Shown here in pieces: positions 58,035 to 64,000 of a stretch of DNA of 64,000 nt. The translations under genes and the position numbers were made by a program. Under the pieces are notes generated by a model. It worked only from the letters and a program-made list of their open reading frames with translations. It searched no databases and had not been told where the DNA came from. Origin of the DNA: Pogonophryne albipinna (lineage: Eukaryota > Chordata > Actinopteri > Perciformes > Artedidraconidae). Where the stretch lies: contig CM053252.1 of assembly GCA_028583405.1 (NCBI GenBank), forward strand, positions 41,062,697 to 41,126,696, written 5' to 3'. Numbering within the stretch: the first letter of the stretch is position 1; each line of letters begins with the position of its first letter.

Positions 58035-58388
58035 ACAATAGGCGCTTTCACACCAGAGTACTTTTCCCCATACTTTTCCCTTTTAGTTCCGATAGTTCCT
58101 GTGATTTTGCGTTCACACCAAAAAGAGAACTTAGTTCATGAGAACTTTTCGCCCCTTTTCAGTCCCTGCTAGAGAGCAGGTACTTTCCCAGGGAGAAAAA
58201 AGTTCCAATTTCTGATTGGCTGGGCTAATTGCAAACCACGCCCCGTAAAACTCGGAAAAGTTTTGTGAAGCCGCCATTGTATTTGCTGGCATTAGCATTA
58301 TTAGCATTAGCCCAGCGCACCAACGGAGAGAGACTAACTTATGGCAACACAACAAAAAAAAACATGGGAGCGGTGAAGTGATGAGGAG
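58035..58388. mobile_element. AGGCGC MITE copy 2, 3'-truncated
   Basis: AGGCGCTTTCACACC start, then TTGCAAACCACGCCCCGTAA and TTAGCATTATTAGCATTAGC as in 8339-9002. It stops at GATGAGGAG, where the next element begins; the missing half is not found on the far side. Confidence 0.75.
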
Positions 58389-59034
58389 CAGGGTTTCCGT
58401 TAGCCGGTAATAACCGGTTTTTAGCTTTTTATTTATTAAAAACCGGTAAATTCAAAACCTGCCGGTCAAAATGTCCGGTAATAATTAGGGATGCTCTGAT
58501 CGATTGGCCGCCGGTCATTATCGGCCGATATTCACTCTTAGTAGTTTGATCGGTGTTCTCTATAAAGGCCGATCAGGAGAGCTGGAACTGATCGATATGG
58601 ACATAAACGCGAGGGAAGTATAACCGGACGCGAGAGAGAGATCAGATCAGCTGCTGAGTCAGACAGAGACACGCAGCTCTGCATAATCACCTGAAGCCCC
58701 GCCCACTGTTTAGTGAGCTGCATGAGAAACTGACGGGCTGTCAGGAGAGGGAGGGAGGGAGAGAGGAAAAGAGAGGATCCGTTACTCCCGTGTTATTATT
58801 CAAAGTTAATGTAAACTCTTGAATAATGTACTTTATCTACTACAAGTAGTTTGTTTGAATGTAATAATTATGTTGTTTGTGGAATCATTTATTGAAAAAT
58901 GAACCTGAATTTTTCGATCTGTTACAATTATAAACTGAAGCAATATAAAAATGACTCTCATTAACTGAGTTTTAAACATCAGCATATCCGGTCATAGTCC
59001 TGTAATTACCTGCTAGCGGAAATGTTTTCGGAAA
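58389..59034. mobile_element. CAGGGTTTCCG MITE copy 2
   Basis: Starts CAGGGTTTCCGTTAGCCGG and parallels 53932-54621 up to CTGCTAGCGGAAATG; the last AAACCCTG is altered. Confidence 0.7.
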
Positions 59035-59165
59035 TGTTTCGATGTTTCGTTTCACTGTGTATCAGTTTGAAATAATCTCCTTCAAACAAGATTACAATTG
59101 AAATCATCATGATAATAATTTACCATTGCCCAATTCTAAATTGTATTGAATTAAGCTTGAACCCT

Positions 59166-59210
59166 TCTGTCCGAGCCGTAGGGTCGCTGGTTCAAGTCCC
59201 TGAACAGACT
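59166..59210 (+). repeat. tRNA-derived SINE fragment
   Basis: GCTGGTTCAAGTCCC contains a GGTTCAAGTCC B-box-like pol III element preceded by GTCCGAGCCGTAGG. No A box or cloverleaf is present, so it is a fragment of a tRNA-derived SINE rather than a tRNA gene. Confidence 0.4.
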
Positions 59211-59369
59211 TAACATATGGAGTCAGATACAGTAATTCCATGAATGCAAACAGAAACACCATCATGGAATAATGGATGTGGACAAAGTACAGATAATGGA
59301 GATTATGCAGTGATACTCACAACAACAACTGCAAGCAATATAAATATGCTCATTGCATCTATCATCTGT

Positions 59370-59753
59370 CAACACATTCTCACTCCCAACTCGTCCGATA
59401 GTGACGTTATGTCAGGATCCCTTGGCGTCACTATCAAACGCAGTGGGGGGCCCTAACTGACGGCAACAAAAGTCCGACATAATACAATTAAAATAAAGAA
59501 GTAAAATCAATAAGTGTGGCTTGATGTTGAGTAAGAAAAAGGTTGATAAACGCTGTGAGAATGGGTCGGCGGAGAGCATTTCTCCGCGATCTAAACTCGT
59601 ATATCATCAACGTTCACGGAGCACTATGCAAGTCAATGGGACTCCCTGATAGTTGAAAATCGACGCTAAAGGGCCCCCACTGCGTTTGATAGCGACGCCA
59701 AGGGATCCTGACATAACGTCATTATAGGACGAGTTGGGAGTGAGAATGTGTTG
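59370..59753. mobile_element. MITE, CAACACATTCTCACTCC termini, 7-bp flanks
   Basis: Arms of about 85 bases (CAACACATTCTCACTCCCAA .. ; complement ending GAATGTGTTG). Flanks CATCTGT (59363-59369) and CGTCTGT (59754-59760), 6 of 7 alike. The centre (59505-59640) is the core also found in the TTAA-flanked MITEs. Confidence 0.8.
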
Positions 59754-59821
59754 CGTCTGTACATGTGGTCCCTGAGACAAACAGACAGATGCACTGCAGT
59801 GAGAGGAGTAAAGGGAGTAAC

Positions 59822-60593
59822 CAGTGGTTGCGTTAGACTTTTTCGTTGTCCGTCATTTTGACGGACAGGATCATAACATTTCCGTCATAATCCATTATTA
59901 CCCGTCATTTTATTTTTCGTGTTTTAATGATGAGACATATTTCATATTTATGTTTTGGTACTGAGCAGCAAATGTTCATTCATTCCTTTTTTTTTATGAT
60001 TCATACAGAACTTTTAAGGGCATGGAGAAAAAAAAAGATGAACAGAGACACCGACCGTGCGGTCACTTTTCATGTCAAAACGAATATGAATGATTTATTT
60101 TTCCTTGCCTCTTGCTTGCCCCTCTGCTGCTGGCTGAACGTTGTCAGTTTTAGTCTTACTGGCTTGTCCTTCATCCTCCACCGCATCAATCCCTCTTTTT
60201 TCACCTCGTTTATCCCACAATTACTGGGCTTATTAAAAAATCTTCGGACACTCAGCTGCCGTGATATTTTGCGATTGCTAAAGCCGGTTAAACAACGAGG
60301 TAATCAACGAGGTCAAAAACAAGACTAGACAATAGCTACTTAATATGCACACACTCGCCACCAACTGGACAGGGGTGTGAATGACTAAATAATAGTTACA
60401 GACTACAGTAGAGTACAGTAGATCGCCCTCAGTCGACCTGGCCACTAAGGATGTAATATAATGTGGGCCGCTGGTGGACATTTTGGCGCTGTTCCGAGTT
60501 GTGTTCTAATCTGTGAAAATGACGGACTGCTTTCAGATTTTTCCGTCATTCTTGGAAACATTTTGTCATAGACGGAAAATATTCGGTTAACGC
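59822..60593. mobile_element. hAT MITE CAGTGGTTGCGTTA, copy 2, right tip lost
   Basis: Matches 24042-25125 with about 325 internal bases missing. Left flank GGAGTAAC (59814-59821); GAGTAAC (60594-60600) follows GGTTAACGC directly, so the terminal ACCTCTG has been deleted while the TSD remains. Confidence 0.85.
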
Positions 60594-60886
60594 GAGTAAC
60601 AGAGGTACTGGCAGCACATAGAATATGAGCCGGAGAAAAGCTCAACTTGCTGTGGGTCAGTTCCACTGGACCTCATTACAAACTGAGTTGAATGTAAATG
60701 TAAAACAAAATATCATATTAAACATCATGCTTCGGTGACTTTTAATAAAGACCAAGCTAAAGACGTGGTTTAGATGACAGTATACACATACGCTGTTCAA
60801 ATCCAACTGCATGATTTGTATAAGTCAATACAGACCATGCAGCATCCAACAGTCTCTAATCCTTGGATGCACGGAGCACCCGTAGC

Positions 60887-61292
60887 CATACTTGTCAACC
60901 CTCCCGATTTTCGCGGGAGACTCCCGATTTCACTGCCCTCTCCCGGTTTCCTCCCGGGGTCAGGACTGTTTCCACTCTGACTTTAATACAGCTACACCAT
61001 TGTTTGGTTTCCATGGTAGCGCGTCTCTTTAGTAGCGCGCAACTGAAAGTCTGAGAGGGTGAGGAAGATAGTCACAGAAAACAGAACAAGAATCGACAAC
61101 TCTACCCTCTGCTCACTCCTTTCCATATGCTCCATCAAGGATGGTGCTACAGGCCGTAAGGCAGTGCATTTACAACTACAATAAGCATGTTAATGTTAAT
61201 CTAACAGCTCTGGTGATCCACTAGCACACCCCCCCACCCACGGTGGTTTTGAAATGCTCCCGATTTCTGAGGTCTCAAGGTTGGCAAGTATG
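60887..61292. mobile_element. hAT MITE CATACTTGTCAACC, complete, exact 8-bp TSD
   Basis: CATACTTGTCAACC on the left and GGTTGGCAAGTATG on the right; CCCGTAGC flanks both ends (60879-60886 and 61293-61300). CCCGATTT words mark both subterminal zones. It is the reference copy for the fragments at 15551-15944 and 39488-39880. Confidence 0.93.
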
Positions 61293-61447
61293 CCCGTAGC
61301 GCAGAGATCATCATATCATTCTGTCTTGTATTACTTAACAAACAGCAAAACAACAACAAAAACGTGTCGTTCGCGGGCGCGAGCCAGCTCCCGTCGTTCA
61401 CTTAAAAGACCGACGCATCACTAATTCAGAACAAAAAACACAGTTTA

Positions 61448-61840
61448 ATGAGGAGTGTGAGTATTGGACACAGGGTTGTCACTGTAGTCAATTATCTGGC
61501 AGAGCAGGGACTTGCTTTTAGGGGTGACAGCCACAGATTTGGGGACACCAACAATGGCAACTATTTGGGTAGCATGGAGCTGATCAGTCAGTTTGATCCT
61601 TTTTCAGAAATACAGAAATGCCGGCAGAGGAAATCCGTCCTACCTCTCACTAAATGTGTGTGAGGAATTCATACAGCTGATGGGACAGAGATTGCTGGAT
61701 GAAGTCATCAGCAGAGTCAAACTTACTAAGTATTTCTCTGTCAGTGTGGACTCCATGCCAGATATCACACATGTGGACCAGCAGACATTCATCCTACGTA
61801 TCACCAGAGGGCTGTATAGACATGTTTGGATAGAATTTTG
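61448..61840 (+). pseudogene. hAT (DUF4371/ZMYM1-like) transposase fragment
   Basis: Frame 1 gives VVTVVNYLAEQGLAFRGD, GNYLGSMELISQFDPF; after a one-base shift near 61605 the other frame gives GRGNPSYLS, then YFSVSVDS.PDITHVDQ to 61840. These are characteristic of the DUF4371 transposases related to ZMYM1, the second stretch holding the first catalytic Asp region. Both ends are lost, so it is an isolated piece of the catalytic domain. Confidence 0.75.
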
Positions 61841-62115
61841 AAATCATTATTATTGCCTTTTACAAGACCAAACTATTTATCTAAAGTAGATACATTGATC
61901 ATACATTTGCAATTGGCAAGCTTTTAATCTGTTGCCACAACATCAAAAAATATCCAAGGATAATGATGCAAGTATACCCAGTTACGGCTTTGCGGCAGAG
62001 GGGTGGAGAGGATGGTAAACCGTATTCAGCCATGGTACAAAGCAATCTTATAAATATGACAGGCCCTGCGTCGACGGGTCCACCTCTCCACATGTTTCTG
62101 GGGGTCTGGTTGACA

Positions 62116-62198
62116 GCAGCTGGACACGGGGACATCCAGCAGCTGGACACGGGGACATCCAGCAGCTGGACACGGGGACATCCAGCAGCTGGACACCC
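62116..62198. repeat. 23-bp tandem repeat, about 3.5 units
   Basis: Units of CAGCTGGACACGGGGACATC plus CAG; CAGCTG at each unit start is self-complementary. Short ORFs across it on both strands are repeat artefacts. Confidence 0.95.
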
Positions 62199-62501
62199 AG
62201 ACGGCCTGAGACACAGAGCACGCAAACCCTCAGATAAGGCACAATGAGTGAAGTGTGTGTAGTTGAAGCATTTCCTCAAGTTGTAGCCTTGAATAAACAG
62301 TATTGTTATGGCACATAAAAAGAAAACTGAGTATGTCCTCCCGTTGGTGCCACAGAACACACACACGTTACAGCAATCTGTGAAATTCACCTTTCTGCCC
62401 GGTCAGAACCAAATGGAATAAAAAGGACAGAACAGATACAGTATTGGCAATTATTGTTTAATGCACTGTTGAAATGGCTGTTTGATAAGCGGGGGAGTTA
62501 C

Positions 62502-62706
<205 letters not shown>

Positions 62707-62929
62707 CTTGGCAAAATGGACTGAAATTGAACCTCTGTATTTTATGGCTAAATTACAATATAATAGGTACTATAATAGTAGGTATGTAGTATGTCTACCT
62801 CCGTTTCTCTCTTTCTCCCCCCACCTTCAGCACCCTCCCCTCTTGATTGTCCCACCCAACTTCTCTCCTTGTTGCCATGGTACCACACTTGCCTGTACCC
62901 TGGATGGTGACTATAAACATGTTTAGGAT

Positions 62930-63390
62930 GATACTCCAATCCCTCCTTTTTTCATCCTCTCCTCCCCTCTCACACACTCATCCTTCCTGTCCTTTGTACT
63001 CCTTACTACACTTTATCCCTCCTTCCCCCCTCTGCCCTCTCCATCCTTCCTTTTATCCCTTTCTTCACTTTGATCACTTTCGATGAATCCTTTAATGACT
63101 CATGGCACTTTTTTCTATCCCACCTTCTTTTCTATCAATCCCTCTTCCTTATCTATCAAATCCCTCCTTTTGTTCCTCCATGACTCAAATGATCCCTAAC
63201 CCTTATTTTACTCCTCTTTACTCAACCCTTCATCCCTCCTTCAGTCCCCCGTCACACCTTCTCTTACCCTCCCTTTATCCCTCCATCACTCCTTCTGCAC
63301 CTCCCTTCCCTACTTTTTATTCCTCCTCAATCCCAGCCCTTACACCTCTCCTTTCATTTTCTCAGCCAAAGGATTTTATTATTTCTTAAA
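62930..63390. repeat. Pyrimidine-rich low-complexity tract
   Basis: Strong C/T bias on the plus strand with recurring ATCCCTCCTT and CCCTCC words, suggesting a decayed minisatellite. The serine/proline-rich ORFs across it are composition artefacts. Confidence 0.75.
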
Positions 63391-64000
63391 TCAGACTTTA
63401 GTTCCACCTGGAGTAAATCCACAAGCTACCCTGCAGTCTACAAAGTCATTCAAACTAGCTGCACCTTCACCAGCTTTGAGAACACTTTCATGATCAATCA
63501 TTATAAAACATATCATATATATTATTCTGAAATGAACCAATCTGCACAATCACTACTTTGACTTTTGGTACGTTAACTATATTTTCATGAGAATGCTTTT
63601 CTACTTTTACTTAAGTCACACTTTGAATGCAGGACTTTTACTGTAACAGAGTATTCCTACACTCTGGTACTTCTACCTTACTTAAGAACAATATACAGTA
63701 TCTAAGTATCTCTTCCACCTCTGACTGCAGAACACAAGTGCAGCTCAACACACCAAACAGCAATATCTCTCTAAGACTAACTAATAACAATAAGTGTTGA
63801 TAATGTATTATGTTGGATTACTAAATGAGTGAATAGAATATCCCTCCAGTGTACTGAAGAAGCATATCACAGTATTCAATATTTAGCTTATGTGCTGAGG
63901 CTGTTCCAAAAATACTGATCAAATAATTATCCTGTAAAACATTTCTGGTATATTTCCTATTTTTCTCTTTCATCTTCCATCCATTGCTTATCTTTTACTC
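63391..64000. other. No recognised feature
   Basis: AT-rich, unique-looking; TACTTTTACTTAAGTCACA-type words near 63600-63660 resemble fish repeat relics only weakly. Confidence 0.4.

Noticed and set aside
59166..59210. tRNA gene
   Set aside because: Only a B-box-like segment is present; no acceptor stem, D arm or anticodon arm can be folded.

Overview
The window looks like non-coding nuclear DNA of a teleost fish, probably a percomorph. The evidence is its repeat content: fish L2-type and CR1/Rex1-like LINEs, many hAT elements with 8-bp target-site duplications (TSDs), piggyBac-like MITEs at TTAA, (CA)n/(GT)n tracts and an interstitial CCCTAA-like repeat. I recognise no host protein-coding exon and no complete RNA gene. 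Nearly every long ORF is a transposon relic or a shadow of a repeat. Class names rest on termini, TSDs and protein motifs that can be read directly; no database was searched.

Layout. 1-6030: a minus-strand LINE split by a hAT-like element, itself split by a plus-strand LINE. 6031-8270: no recognised feature. 8270-11100: a CA-flanked telomere-like repeat holding a MITE and a hAT that carries a second hAT. 11100-18500: MITEs, a 2.2-kb hAT with exact TSD, and a 1.3-kb near-palindrome. 18500-22250: little recognisable. 22250-29200: two copies of one piggyBac-like composite, a hAT inside a hAT, a LINE endonuclease relic and a multi-palindrome element. 29692-34473: a hAT with two intact 5' transposase exons, filled with other insertions. 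34860-36960: microsatellites, a degenerate array and one small hAT. 36977-44708: a 7.7-kb composite hAT whose BED-finger exon is cut by a palindromic element that itself holds a solo LTR; it also contains an unidentified ORF. 45097-47030: two MITE/hAT insertions. 47036-53123: a four-level nest ending in a nearly complete L2 LINE. 53900-61850: more MITEs, piggyBac and DUF4371-hAT transposase relics. 61850-64000: a 23-bp tandem repeat, a roughly 200-bp (GT)n tract and a pyrimidine-rich stretch.

The genes do not form a pathway. The biology here is transposon stratigraphy: exact TSDs and empty-site comparisons let insertion order be read directly. The most unusual signals are (a) long near-palindromes ending in TA[C/T]GG with 6-bp TSDs, one sitting inside a transposase zinc finger, (b) two MITEs sharing a CAAC..CTCAC terminus with 7-bp flanking repeats, (c) MITEs with unrelated ends that share the same internal cores, and (d) a roughly 316-residue open frame with a coiled coil and a Cys/His cluster that I cannot assign.
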